From assembly GCA_016716135.1 (NCBI GenBank), contig JADJWX010000028.1, positions 124,001-188,000 of the forward strand: DNA of 64,000 bases, in the 5' to 3' direction. Both the position numbers and the translations under genes were made by a program. The DNA is from Lewinellaceae bacterium. GTDB lineage: Bacteria; Bacteroidota; Bacteroidia; Chitinophagales; Saprospiraceae. The notes under the pieces are model-generated. The model searched no databases and was not told the origin of the DNA. It worked only from the letters and a program-made list of their open reading frames with translations. Shown piece by piece: positions 49,301 through 57,935 of this stretch (its first letter is position 1; every line of letters starts with the position of its first letter).

Positions 49301-50184
49301 CGCAGCAATTCCGTGTAATCGGCATCGGGTTGAGTCAGCAGCCTGTCGAGGAAAAGGTTGGCTATGTTTCCCAACAGGATGGGCGGCGTTTGCTCATAAG
49401 GCAAAAACTTTTTCACGAGGTAGGCCAGCGGCTGGGCGCCACTTACTTTGAAACACTCGGAAATCGCCGAAACGTCCATCAGAAAATCGGGCTCCACCAC
49501 GAAAGCGCGCGGTCGGTAGTAGCCCTGCTGGTCCACGTCCACATCGAGCAGGTTGAGCGTGACCGGGAAGCCGAACACCGTGCGCAAAAGCCGGATGGTG
49601 GGGTTGAAACTGTCGTTGCGTTCGGGCAGGTTGTAGCGCACGCGCACCGGCTCGAAGGGGTTTTCTTCATCGAAGGCGAAAAAAAAGTGTTGCTCCGGTT
49701 CGTCGCGCACGGCCACCACGCGGGCGCGGGCCTTGTAGTCCCAGATTTCGGGTGCGGCAAACTGCCATTCGCCTTCGGCCGGGAAATGCGCCAGCACTTC
49801 CGGGGGAATTGCCGTTTTGAAAAAGATCAGGATGGTTTCGGCCAGGACTTGCACGCCGAGGTGCACATGCCGCGCTTCGATGCCTTGCTCCTGTCCCGAC
49901 CGTACCCGCCCGGCGATGCGCCGGAAATGGTGGATGCGTTGCAGGGTTTCGGGCTGAATCTGAAATTGGTGGCCGGCGTAGCTGATGCGGGCGAAAAGGG
50001 TGCTGAAGGCCAGCTGCTCCTGCCGGGTCGCTTCGAAGAAAAGGCGTTCCAGCAAGGTGGCCAGGGCCAGCACTTTTTCGCGCGGCGCCCAGTGGGCATG
50101 CGCGGCGATTTTTACCAGTTCGCGGTAGAGTAATGGCGCGGTTTCGGGTGGCATTGGGCGAAGATACGACAGCGATCTTTGCAA
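46333..50184 (-). CDS. Dna2-like nuclease-helicase with DUF559 insert
   Basis: 1,283 residues. A PD-(D/E)XK nuclease region (about 330-420) has QGRLDLFF, IVELKSGTPYRPNAYG and QTLLYDLL, like Cas4/RecB-type. A superfamily 1 helicase begins at about residue 866 with Walker A WGPPGTGKTS, then VVDEAS, GDHRQLPAV, the RYQGGAREVILIS motif, and LTRAREQVIVIGN. Residues 669-860 are the DUF559 insert, placed directly before Walker A, between NRALIL and PKIANAKNFF. Such proteins process DNA ends in repair or defence. The lipid A gene lpxD precedes it by 39 bp. Confidence 0.9.
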   Translation of the reverse strand: MQRSLSYLRPMPPETAPLLYRELVKIAAHAHWAPREKVLALATLLERLFFEATRQEQLAFSTLFARISYAGHQFQIQPETLQRIHHFRRIAGRVRSGQEQGIEARHVHLGVQVLAETILIFFKTAIPPEVLAHFPAEGEWQFAAPEIWDYKARARVVAVRDEPEQHFFFAFDEENPFEPVRVRYNLPERNDSFNPTIRLLRTVFGFPVTLNLLDVDVDQQGYYRPRAFVVEPDFLMDVSAISECFKVSGAQPLAYLVKKFLPYEQTPPILLGNIANLFLDRLLTQPDADYTELLRESFQAYPFVFAPMPDAKVREILGKAQKHYLNLKYMAQTGLAQQQIDPADCVLEPTFYSEQFGLQGRLDLFFRQDDRSAIVELKSGTPYRPNAYGIQRSHFTQTLLYDLLVRSVYGAQADPAKYILYSGMDVQQLRFAPTVAPEQWEALQVRNHLVGIERLLAAIRPGDVEVPLLQRLRADKAPQGDFLQRDFGQFEAAYGKLNSLEKKYFNAFCGLIAREQWLAKVGEENSDTVNGNAALWRSSFAEKQEAYAILSHLKIMQNRADQADPCIIFQKTEMTNPLANFRVGDIAVLYPAETETDTVLDHQVIKCIITELKSDQVTVQLRYRQFNLKPFETSALWNLEPDMLDMGFTAMYRGLFEWAGAGNRALILNPTPIPSPKGEGGLPSGFSKHSGYDSAPDAEKVRKIGAFGQPQETTDMARWRYLKGFCRNLRKYQTEAETVLWEKIRDKKLDGVKFRRQHAIEEFIADFVSLEFRLVIELDGNIHDFQPEWDALRTEFLQLAGFEVIRFTNADILNRTNQTLDSLRQTIAKRRKDLAKVPNIKNNPEAKPPSPLGEGMGVGLPKIANAKNFFLLWGPPGTGKTSIMLRDLAGWVLRETTDNLLLLAYTNRAVDEICEALDSLGGDIRTQYLRIGSRFSTAERFRDQLLSAHTANAGNRAELLAILEPRRIIVSTVASFAHNENLLAIKKIQRLVVDEASQILEPQLVGLLTRFEHFVLIGDHRQLPAVTAQAPELTRVDDPELNAIGLFDLRDSYFERLYRICQQHGLDENYGQLYRQGRMHADIMDFPNRYFYDGQLQTLAGDEPDDTHRQHRQLQEDQADLSGPWARRVQFIPVRADNALPYQKTAPEEARMVAQLLRHFKEKWAAMGKPWDPETSLGIITPWRAQIAQIRQAIAEAGLDPDAQTIDTVERYQGGAREVILISCCVHAGSQLAKLVNLSNEGIDRKLNVALTRAREQVIVIGNPDVLQEDARYRAFIDLYNYV
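47606..48180 (-). mobile_element. DUF559 element copy 3, inside the helicase gene
   Basis: 575 bp. Both ends read AACCCCACCCCCATCCCCTC, then a palindrome and GGGGGGCTTG; similarity covers more than 38 bp. The core has FRRQHAIEEFIADFVSLE and IELDGNIHDFQ. The left repeat is read as NPTPIPSPKGEG, as in copy 1. The length is not a multiple of three (191 codons plus two bases), so precise removal would not by itself restore the host frame, unlike copies 1 and 2. No target duplication is clear. Confidence 0.83.
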
Positions 50185-50223
50185 AAAGCAGGGGGGAGCA
50201 GTGCCAAATGGGTATGATAGGCC

Positions 50224-51273
50224 TTAAGCCTTTCCCTCCAAATCCTTCAAAATCCGCTCCAGCGTCCGCACTTTCTTCTGCAGATCGGGCAGGTTTTTGA
50301 ACACCACATAAGCCCGCACGTAGTCGTTGTAGTCGATGGCGGGAGCGCCGAAAAGCGCCTGGTCGGGCTTTTTAATGGAGGAGGCGATGCCGCTTTGCGC
50401 CTGCACGCGGGTGCCGTCGGCGATGGTCAGGTGGCCGGCCACGCCGGTTTGGCCGCCGAGCTGCACGTTTTCGCCGATTTTGGTACTGCCGGCCACGCCC
50501 ACCTGGGCTGCCATCACGGAGTTTTTGCCTACTTCCACATTGTGGGCGATATGCACCAGATTGTCGATCTTGACACCGGTGTGCAGGGTGGTGCTGCCCA
50601 GGGCTGCCCGGTCGATGCAGGCATTCGCGCCGACCTCGACGTTGTTTTCCAAAATAACATTGCCGACGTGCGGCACTTTTTTCCAGGACTTGTCTTCCTG
50701 CGGGGCAAAACCAAAGCCGTCGGCGCCGATGACCGCGTTGGCATGCAGCACGCAGTTGTCGCCGATCACGCAGCTGTGGTGGATGCGGACGCCGGGAAAA
50801 AGTTTGCAGTTGTTGCCGATCCGCACATTGCGACCGATGAACACCTGCGGGTAAATCGTGCAATTTTCGCCAATGCTGCTACCTGCTTCCACTACCGTGA
50901 ACGCGCCCACCGCAGTTTGTACACCGACCTGTACATCGGGGTGTACACAGGCTTGCGGGTCTATCTGGGCGGGAGCACCGTTGGGCGAAACGATGTCGTT
51001 GAATTTTTCCAGCAAAAAGGCCAGGCTGCTCCGCACGTCATCCACCCGGATCAGGGTGGCGGCCACGGGTTGCGTCGGCCGGAAATTCTTGTTTACCAAC
51101 AAAATAGAGGCCTTGGTGGAGTAGGCGTATGGCTCGTATTTGGGATTGTCGAGAAATGCAAAATCGCCTTCCCGGGCCTCCTCGATGCGTGCGGGTTGCC
51201 GGACGGTCGCGTCGGGATTTCCCTCCAGGGTACCGTCAAGAAGTTGGGCAAGTTGTGCGGCCGTAATGTCCAT
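50224..51273 (-). CDS. lpxD: UDP-3-O-acylglucosamine N-acyltransferase
   Basis: 349 residues. N-terminal nucleotide-binding part followed by a left-handed beta-helix of hexapeptide repeats (IGNNCKLFPGVRI, IGDNCVLHANAVIGADGF) and a C-terminal helix. The catalytic His is in LVHIAHNVEVG. It adds the second 3-hydroxyacyl chain in lipid A synthesis. The lpxC/fabZ and lpxA genes are at the other end of the window, so lipid A genes are split here. It precedes the helicase gene by 39 bp. Confidence 0.94.
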   Translation of the reverse strand: MDITAAQLAQLLDGTLEGNPDATVRQPARIEEAREGDFAFLDNPKYEPYAYSTKASILLVNKNFRPTQPVAATLIRVDDVRSSLAFLLEKFNDIVSPNGAPAQIDPQACVHPDVQVGVQTAVGAFTVVEAGSSIGENCTIYPQVFIGRNVRIGNNCKLFPGVRIHHSCVIGDNCVLHANAVIGADGFGFAPQEDKSWKKVPHVGNVILENNVEVGANACIDRAALGSTTLHTGVKIDNLVHIAHNVEVGKNSVMAAQVGVAGSTKIGENVQLGGQTGVAGHLTIADGTRVQAQSGIASSIKKPDQALFGAPAIDYNDYVRAYVVFKNLPDLQKKVRTLERILKDLEGKA

Positions 51274-51393
51274 GCCGGGCTAAAAATTGGCGTTTTTTTA
51301 AAATAAAAAAGTCGTTGACAAAAAGTCGGGCAAAGGTAAGGATTAAGTCGAAAGTCCACTGTCGAAAGTGTACATTGCCCGGGATTGTTGTTT

Positions 51394-52701
51394 TCAGGCC
51401 TGCAGCCGGGCGCCCAAAACGTCCAGCAAAGCCTGCACCTTGAGCAAGCACTCCTGGTACTCCTCTTCGGGCGTGGAATCATACACGATAGCGCCGCCTA
51501 CCTGGCAGGAAATGTAGTGGTTAGCCGCATTGTACAAAATGCTGCGAATGACCACATTAAAGTCAAAATCGCCGGCCGGCGTGAAGTATCCGACTGCGCC
51601 CGAATACAGTCCGCGGCGGCTGCGTTCGTAGTGTTCGATCAGTTCCATGGCCATCACTTTTGGGGCGCCGGTCATGCTGCCCATCGGGAAAGCGTCGCGG
51701 ATAGCCACCACCGGGTGAGTGCCAGGCCGGAGGGTGCCGGTAATGGTGGAGATCATCTGATAAACCGTTTGGAAACCGTAGATCCCAAACAATTCTTCCA
51801 CCTGCACCGAGCCGGGCTGGCAGTGGCGGGCGAGGTCGTTGCGCACCAGGTCGACGATCATCACGTTTTCCGCCCGGTCTTTGATGCTCGTCCGCAGGGC
51901 CTCGCGGATAAGCGCGTCCTCGGCCGGGTCGGAGTGGCGGCGGCGGGTGCCTTTGATGGGTTGGGAAACCAGGAGGTCGCCCGTTTTTCGCAAAAACCGC
52001 TCGGGGCTTGCGCAGAGCAGGTAGTGGTTTTGCTTGCGCAAATAGGCGGCAAAAGGCGCCTGGGCGCGGGCATTCAGGCGCTCGAAGGTGGGCAAGGGAA
52101 TCAGGGTTGAATTTTCGGCATAAAACTCCTGGCAGAGATTCAACTCGTACACATCGCCCTCCACAATGTGCCCACGCACGGCTTCCACGGCTTGCAGGTA
52201 GTCGGCCTTGGGCAGGCGGGGGTGGAGCAGCCTGGAATGGGCAGGTTCATCGGCAGGTTGGGGAATTGTATTTTGAATGGCGGCCCATACCCGCTCCGGG
52301 GTTTCGATAAGCGAAAAAATCGTGAGTTGGTGCAGGTTTTCGCTGGATATTCCCACCACCATTTCCGGTTGAAAAAAATACAGGTCGGGCAGGCCGAGTC
52401 CGTCGGGATTTTGAGATTGCAGGGCTTCCACTTCGTTTTTCAGATCGTAGCCCAAAAAGCCGAACAGCCAGTCCTGTTTTTGTTTGGCGAACGCCTGCAA
52501 CCCCGGAAATGCCTGTCCGGCAGTTGCCTGAAAGCTGTCGGCGGCCCCAACAGCCACGAGGCATTCCCAGCTGCGGTGTTGTTGGTGGGGGTAGCTGTTG
52601 CTGTCGAGGTATACACACACGGGGTGCCGGCTGGCCCAGTGGAGGAGCTGTTTTTTGGCGGTTGCCAGGTTGTTGATTTGGAAGTGGGCTACTTGACGCA
52701 T
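51394..52701 (-). CDS. pabB: Aminodeoxychorismate synthase component I
   Basis: 435 residues of the chorismate-utilising family. Key parts: PIKGTRRRHSDPAEDALI, NVMIVDLVRNDLARHCQPG, MTGAPKVMAMELIE, and the end VGGAIVYDSTPEEEYQECL. It forms 4-amino-4-deoxychorismate for folate, with a glutamine amidotransferase subunit elsewhere. Anthranilate synthase is a close relative, but the short length and the PIKGT variant favour pabB. It is followed 9 bp upstream by the YigZ gene. Confidence 0.9.
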   Translation of the reverse strand: MRQVAHFQINNLATAKKQLLHWASRHPVCVYLDSNSYPHQQHRSWECLVAVGAADSFQATAGQAFPGLQAFAKQKQDWLFGFLGYDLKNEVEALQSQNPDGLGLPDLYFFQPEMVVGISSENLHQLTIFSLIETPERVWAAIQNTIPQPADEPAHSRLLHPRLPKADYLQAVEAVRGHIVEGDVYELNLCQEFYAENSTLIPLPTFERLNARAQAPFAAYLRKQNHYLLCASPERFLRKTGDLLVSQPIKGTRRRHSDPAEDALIREALRTSIKDRAENVMIVDLVRNDLARHCQPGSVQVEELFGIYGFQTVYQMISTITGTLRPGTHPVVAIRDAFPMGSMTGAPKVMAMELIEHYERSRRGLYSGAVGYFTPAGDFDFNVVIRSILYNAANHYISCQVGGAIVYDSTPEEEYQECLLKVQALLDVLGARLQA

Positions 52702-52710
52702 AGGTTTTGA

Positions 52711-53370
52711 TTACGGGTTGCGGGCCAATGCAATACCTTCCGGCCAATCGAGCGTCCGGGCTTCTTCGGGGCTGGTTTTCCAAAGTTGGGCTTTCAGGTC
52801 CAGCAGTTTTTCTTCAAAGGCTCCCCGGCGGATGCCCAGGGTTAGTTGAACGCCGGTGTCGGTGTAGTTTTCTTGGAGCGTTTCCAACTGCAGTTTCTTT
52901 ATTGCATTGATCAGGTCGGGTACCCGGGCATAATTTGCCTCGAGGTTTATGTTTTCAAAAACAATTTTTTCAACAATTTCCGCATGTCCGATCGCATCGG
53001 CGGCGCTTTCCCGGTAGGCCTGTATGAGGCCGGATGCGCCGAGCAAGGTGCCGCCAAAATAGCGCACCACCACCACTACTACATCGGTAAGACCCGCGGA
53101 GTCAATTTGCCCAAGGATGGGTTTTCCGGCGGTGCCGGAGGGTTCGCCATCGTCGTTGGCGCGGAAACGCAGGCCGTCGAGCCCGAAGCGCCAGGCAAAA
53201 CAATGGTGCCTAGCCTTGAAATGTTCCTTCCGGAGCGCCTCCACCCGGGCCATCGCCTCTTCCTCCGAGGTGCAGGGGTAGGCATAGGCAAAAAACTTGC
53301 TGCCCCGGTCTTTGAAGGCGCCGGTGCTGGGAGCGGCGAGGGTATGGAAGGAGTCGGGTAATTCGGTCAT
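52711..53370 (-). CDS. YigZ/IMPACT family protein
   Basis: 219 residues. The N-terminal UPF0029 domain has FFAYAYPCTSEEEAMARVEA and HCFAWRFGLDGLRF with DDGEPSGTAGKPIL; the second domain is a ferredoxin-like DUF1949 fold. Members act as translation-linked or peptide-processing proteins of uncertain role. It is in one operon with pabB (9-bp gap), though no shared pathway is evident. The start ATG at 53370 agrees with family length (about 205-220). Confidence 0.9.
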   Translation of the reverse strand: MTELPDSFHTLAAPSTGAFKDRGSKFFAYAYPCTSEEEAMARVEALRKEHFKARHHCFAWRFGLDGLRFRANDDGEPSGTAGKPILGQIDSAGLTDVVVVVVRYFGGTLLGASGLIQAYRESAADAIGHAEIVEKIVFENINLEANYARVPDLINAIKKLQLETLQENYTDTGVQLTLGIRRGAFEEKLLDLKAQLWKTSPEEARTLDWPEGIALARNP

Positions 53371-53567
53371 AGTTTGAGGATGCGCTTGTTCGTTCTGCCC
53401 TGTGAAGGGGGTAGGCTATTCGAAAATTTCAATTTTCACTTTTTAACCAACAGAAAGTCAATTTCTTATAATCAAATTAAATTTCAAAAAATGTATTGAG
53501 GCAAGTTTTTTTTAAATCAAAAAGTTTCAATTTTATGCTGCGCTCGAAATAACCTAAAACAAAAAAT

Positions 53568-54836
53568 ATGCGTGAAGACTTCCTGCATTTCCTCTGGCGC
53601 TGGCGCCGATTTGATGCACAAAACCTTCAAACCACAGATGGCGAAGCCCTCGAAGTACTGCACCCGGGCGAGTTGAACTCGAACGCAGGCCCTGATTTTT
53701 TCAACGCCCGCATTCGACTGGGTACCACCCTCTGGGCCGGAAATGTCGAAATGCACCTCAACGCTTCCGACTGGCTTACCCACGACCACCACACCGACCC
53801 GGCCTACGACAATGTGATTTTGCATGTGGTGCTCGACGAAGACCAACGGCTGCAACGGCCCAATGGCACACCGCTGCCCTGCCTGGAACTCCGCCAACGC
53901 ATCCCGCCGGGTTTGCTCGACAAATATAACCGCCTGACGCATGAGCGGACCTGGATTCCCTGTGCGCGAACATACGCTGAAATTCCGGGGCTGATCCGGC
54001 AAAACTGGCTGGATCGGCTGCTTGTCGAGCGCCTGGAACAAAAAACCGCGCTGGTGGCCCAATTGGTATCGGCCTGCGGGCAGGACTGGGAGGAAGCCTT
54101 TTACCGGATGCTGGCGCGCAATTTTGGATTAAAAATAAATACCGAACCATTTGAAACGCTGGCGCAAATACTGCCGCGCCGCTTGCTGGCGCGGCACAGC
54201 GATAATTTGCTTCAACTGGAGGCATTGCTCTTCGGCCAGGCAGGTTTGCTCGACGAAAATTTTGCCGACGATTACCCCAAAGCAGTGGCCAAGGAGTACC
54301 GGTTTTTACAGCACAAATACGAATTGCAGCCGATGCCGGCCGGGCAGTGGAAATTTTTTCGGCTGCGGCCAACAGGTTTTCCAACGGTTCGTCTGGCTCA
54401 GTTTGCTGCCTTGCTACACGGTTCGGCACAGTTGTTCAGCCGTGTACTCGACGCGCGGAATACCGGCGAAACAGCCCAATTATTTACGGCCGAACCCAGC
54501 AATTACTGGCATACCCATTTCCGATTTGATAAAACGGCTGCTAAACGAACCGGGCCGCCGGGCCGCGAATTTGTACATTTGCTGCTCATTAATACCGTTG
54601 CGCCGTTTTTGTTTTACTACGGCCAGGTGAAGGGACGGACGGATATTCAAGACCGCAGTTTGCAGTTGCTCGAAGATTTGCCGCCGGAAGCAAATACTGT
54701 GATTGCCACTTGGGCCGAAATGGGCCAACAAGCAGGCAACGCCGCCGGTACGCAAGCGCTCCTTCACTTGAAATCGCAGTATTGCGATGCCGGCCGTTGC
54801 CTGGAATGCGCCATCGGTACCGCTATTTTACGCTGA
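53568..54836 (+). CDS. DUF2851 family protein
   Basis: 422 residues with the family's opening MREDFLHFLWRWRRFDAQNL and a long conserved centre (NAGPDFFNARIRLGTTLWAG, VEMHLNASDW). The C-terminus has a Cys-containing end (GRCLECAIG). Typical of Bacteroidota; function unknown. It is the first gene of a pair with the PAP2-like membrane protein (2-bp gap). Confidence 0.88.
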   Translation: MREDFLHFLWRWRRFDAQNLQTTDGEALEVLHPGELNSNAGPDFFNARIRLGTTLWAGNVEMHLNASDWLTHDHHTDPAYDNVILHVVLDEDQRLQRPNGTPLPCLELRQRIPPGLLDKYNRLTHERTWIPCARTYAEIPGLIRQNWLDRLLVERLEQKTALVAQLVSACGQDWEEAFYRMLARNFGLKINTEPFETLAQILPRRLLARHSDNLLQLEALLFGQAGLLDENFADDYPKAVAKEYRFLQHKYELQPMPAGQWKFFRLRPTGFPTVRLAQFAALLHGSAQLFSRVLDARNTGETAQLFTAEPSNYWHTHFRFDKTAAKRTGPPGREFVHLLLINTVAPFLFYYGQVKGRTDIQDRSLQLLEDLPPEANTVIATWAEMGQQAGNAAGTQALLHLKSQYCDAGRCLECAIGTAILR

Positions 54837-54838
54837 TC

Positions 54839-55501
54839 ATGCTTCGATTTTTCGCGCACTTTTTTTCTACCCTCGGGCACCCGATGTTGTTGCTGACCTA
54901 CGCCATGCTCTTGCTGATGGCTGTTAATCCTTTTGCATTTGGTGTGAATAACCCTGGCGACAAGCCTGCCCTGTTGTTGTTGCTCTACGTTTTTACAACT
55001 TCAGCGCTTATCCCCGGTATTGGCATTGCTGTGATGAAGCCACTGGGTTTTATAAAAAGCCTGGAATCGCCCGAGCGAATGGAGCGGATCGGACCCTACA
55101 TTATCACCGGCGTATTTTATTTGTGGATTTACAAAAACCTGGGGTCGGGCGGGCAGGTACCACCTTTGTACCTGGTATGTGTGCTTGGCGCCACGATCGC
55201 CCTGTTCGGCGCTTTTTTGATCAATATTTTTACCAAGATCAGCGCGCACGCAACCGGCATGGGCGGGCTGGTCGGCATGGTTTTGCTGACCGCCTGGACG
55301 TGGCCGGAGAGCAGCCTGCGCCTTTCGCTGTTTGGCGCTGGCGTGCAACTTAGCCTGACAGCGGCAGCTGCTCTGGTCATCATTTTTGCAGGATTCGTCG
55401 GTTCGGCGCGGCTGGTACTGAAAGCACATGTGCCGGTCGATCTTTGGCAAGGCTATGCGGTGGGATTTGGGTCTGTTTGGGTAGCCTGGGGGCTTCTGTA
55501 G
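54839..55501 (+). CDS. PAP2-like membrane protein
   Basis: 220 residues from ATG 54839 (MLRFFAHFFSTLGHPML), two bases after the DUF2851 stop; the longer frame upstream overlaps it. About six hydrophobic segments. The sequence SAHATGMGGLVGM and the end VPVDLWQGYAVG resemble PAP2 phosphatase motifs (SxxA-His and His-containing third motif are only partly kept). It may be a lipid phosphatase or a derived membrane protein. It is likely co-transcribed with the gene before. Confidence 0.75.
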   Translation: MLRFFAHFFSTLGHPMLLLTYAMLLLMAVNPFAFGVNNPGDKPALLLLLYVFTTSALIPGIGIAVMKPLGFIKSLESPERMERIGPYIITGVFYLWIYKNLGSGGQVPPLYLVCVLGATIALFGAFLINIFTKISAHATGMGGLVGMVLLTAWTWPESSLRLSLFGAGVQLSLTAAAALVIIFAGFVGSARLVLKAHVPVDLWQGYAVGFGSVWVAWGLL

Positions 55502-55562
55502 AGCCTTTTTTGTTGAAAAAAAAGTAGGAGTACAAAATTTGAAATGCCCGCCGTAGATTATT

Positions 55563-55807
55563 TTTTCACCAAAAACATGAGTCATCCCGAATTTTTAAAA
55601 TGACTTCGGAGAAGTCAAATATTTGTAGATCAGAGATTTAAGGGCGCTCGACGACCTCGGAGAGGTCGCATGTGCAGGGGTTAGCACCTGGATATTCGAC
55701 CTCTCCGAGGTCGGGCAACGGGTAACCGGAGCATTTCTACAAATATTTGACCTCTCCGAGGTCTTTTTTATGGAAAAATTCGGGATAACTCATGTTTATG
55801 GTGAAAA
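55563..55807. mobile_element. MITE-like element with repeated palindromes
   Basis: 245 bp between the PAP2-like gene and clpX. The ends read TTTTCACCAAAAACATGAG at 55563 and its near-complement ending at 55807, with similarity of about 60 bp that includes CAAATATTTGTAGA. The inside has several copies of GACCTC-GGA-GAGGTC and its complement. There is no ORF. It is probably non-autonomous. It fills most of the 374-bp gap; nothing else is seen there. Confidence 0.75.
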
Positions 55808-55875
55808 TTTGGAAACTACCTAACGCGCTAAGACTTATGTGACATCCTCTTTGTGAAAATTATGCACACTGGAAT

Positions 55876-57168
55876 TTACGCCGCCTTAAGTTGCCCGATC
55901 CGCGAACGCTCCAGTTTTTCAACGGCATACGCCCGGTCAATCACCAGTTCATTCCCGCCTTTTTTATTTTTTCCTTTCAACGGCATTTCAAACATGGCGT
56001 CGGTGAGAATGGCTTCGCAAAGCGAGCGCAAGCCGCGCGCGCCGAGTTTGTATTCCTGGGCCTTTTCGGCGATAAAAGTGATCGTCTCGGGTTTGAATTT
56101 AAGATCAACCCCTTCGAGCGCAAACAACTTTTGGTATTGCCGGACGAGGGCGTTGCGCGGCTCCGTCAGGATGCGGCAAAGCGCCGTGAGGTCGAGCGGA
56201 TCGAGGTGCACCAGCACCGGTAAACGCCCTACCAGCTCTGGGATAAGCCCGTATTGTTTGATATCCAGGTGGTTTACGTATTGCAGGAGGTTTTCCCGGT
56301 CGATCCGCTCATCTTGTTGTTTGCCGTAGCCGATTACCTGGGTATTTACCCGGCGTGCGATCACTTTTTCGATGCCGTCGAAGGCTCCCCCACAGATGAA
56401 CAGAATGTTGCGGGTATTTACTTTGACCAGTTTTTGCTCCGGGTGTTTACGTCCGCCTTGTGGCGGCACCAGTACCTCAGCGCCCTCGAGCATTTTCAGC
56501 ATAGCCTGTTGCACACCTTCGCCCGATACATCGCGGGTGATGGACGGGTTGTCCTGCTTGCGGGCCACCTTGTCGATCTCGTCGATATAAACAATACCGC
56601 GCTCGGCAGCAGGCACATCATAATCACAAACCTGGAGCAACCGGGCAAGGATACTTTCCACATCTTCGCCGACATATCCGGCTTCGGTAAACACCGTGGC
56701 GTCAACAATGGCAAAAGGCACATTGAGCAGTTTGGCAATCGTTTTTGCCAGCAGGGTTTTGCCGGTACCGGTTTGGCCAATGAACAGCACGTTGGATTTT
56801 TCAATTTCCACATCATCCTTACCTGCTGCAGGCTCACCCAATTGCTTCAGGCGCTTGTAGTGGTTGTACACGGCCACAGCCAGCACCTTTTTGGCATCAT
56901 CCTGACCAATGATGTAATCGTCCAGGAAAGCCTTGATATCGCGGGGCGGAATCAGGTTTACAAGGTCGCCAAAGCCGGACGGCTTACCAGAACCTGCACT
57001 GTCGGCTTGTTCATGCCGGTTTAGTTCCTGATCGATGATCTCCTGGGCTTTTTCCACGCACATCTCACAAATCTGGGCATCCATGCCCGAGATCAGGATC
57101 ATGACGTCGTCTTTGCTTCGCCCGCAAAATGAACATTGGTGTGGATTCACTCGACCGCGTTTTAGCAT
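55876..57168 (-). CDS. clpX: ATP-dependent Clp protease ATPase ClpX
   Basis: 430 residues. The N-terminal zinc finger uses Cys12, Cys15, Cys34 and Cys37 (CSFCGRSK ... ICEMC). The AAA+ part has Walker A FIGQTGTGKTLLAKT and Walker B IVYIDEIDKVARK, and sensor/arginine regions NILFICGGAFDG. It unfolds proteins for ClpP. It overlaps nothing and is 3 bp from clpP, in the order tig-clpP-clpX, the usual operon. Length is standard (about 420). Confidence 0.97.
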   Translation of the reverse strand: MLKRGRVNPHQCSFCGRSKDDVMILISGMDAQICEMCVEKAQEIIDQELNRHEQADSAGSGKPSGFGDLVNLIPPRDIKAFLDDYIIGQDDAKKVLAVAVYNHYKRLKQLGEPAAGKDDVEIEKSNVLFIGQTGTGKTLLAKTIAKLLNVPFAIVDATVFTEAGYVGEDVESILARLLQVCDYDVPAAERGIVYIDEIDKVARKQDNPSITRDVSGEGVQQAMLKMLEGAEVLVPPQGGRKHPEQKLVKVNTRNILFICGGAFDGIEKVIARRVNTQVIGYGKQQDERIDRENLLQYVNHLDIKQYGLIPELVGRLPVLVHLDPLDLTALCRILTEPRNALVRQYQKLFALEGVDLKFKPETITFIAEKAQEYKLGARGLRSLCEAILTDAMFEMPLKGKNKKGGNELVIDRAYAVEKLERSRIGQLKAA

Positions 57169-57171
57169 GGT

Positions 57172-57870
57172 TTACTTTTCTTTTCTTGGATTGTTACGTG
57201 CCAGCACCTCGTCCACCAGGCCATATTCTTTAGCCTCCTCTGCACTCATCCAGTTGTCCCGATCACAGTCTTCCGAAATCTTATCGTAAGGCTGGCCAGT
57301 ATGTTCTGCGAGGATATCGTACAGTGATTTTTGCATTTTCTTGATCAGCTTGTAGGTGATCTCGATATCCGATACCTGCCCCTGGGCGCCGCCCATGGGT
57401 TGGTGAATCATGACATGGCTGTGGAACAGGCAGCTGCGCTTGCCTTTGGCGCCGGCGGCCAGCAACACGGCGCCCATGGAGGCAGCCAGACCGGTGCAAA
57501 TAGTAGCCACATCGGGAGCAACATACTGCATGGTATCATAAATCCCCAGGCCATCGATCACGGAACCGCCCGGGCTGTTTATGAACAGCTGAATGTCGCG
57601 TTTGGGGTCGGCGCTTTCCAGAAACAACAACTGCGCCTGAACAATATTTGACACTTGATCCGACACCGGCAGACCCATAAAAATAATGCGGTCCATCATA
57701 AGGCGGCTGAACACATCGAGTTGTGAGACATTCAGCTGGCGCTCTTCAATCACGTACGGTGTCAGGTTGCGCAGGTGCGGGTGCGTGGAGGGCGTACTTT
57801 TTTCAATGTACTTTTCGAGGTGCATGCCACTCATGCCAAGGTGCTTGGTGGCATACTTTTTGAAATTCAT
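57172..57870 (-). CDS. clpP: ATP-dependent Clp protease proteolytic subunit
   Basis: 232 residues. The catalytic Ser131 is in GLAASMGAVLLAAG and His156 in HSHVMIHQPMGGAQG; the third residue, an Asp, lies in the C-terminal CDRDNWMSAEEA. It forms the proteolytic chamber for ClpX. The N-terminus is longer than E. coli's, common in Bacteroidota. It lies between tig and clpX. Confidence 0.97.
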   Translation of the reverse strand: MNFKKYATKHLGMSGMHLEKYIEKSTPSTHPHLRNLTPYVIEERQLNVSQLDVFSRLMMDRIIFMGLPVSDQVSNIVQAQLLFLESADPKRDIQLFINSPGGSVIDGLGIYDTMQYVAPDVATICTGLAASMGAVLLAAGAKGKRSCLFHSHVMIHQPMGGAQGQVSDIEITYKLIKKMQKSLYDILAEHTGQPYDKISEDCDRDNWMSAEEAKEYGLVDEVLARNNPRKEK

Positions 57871-57935
57871 TCTTATCGAACATGCTTAAATAGTTTTGAG
57901 GCAATTATAACAAGGAATTTTTTGGAAGGTTACAA

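Noticed and set aside
48841..50133. Plus-strand ORF (430 residues)
   Set aside because: Antisense to the helicase N-terminal part, with no recognisable domain.
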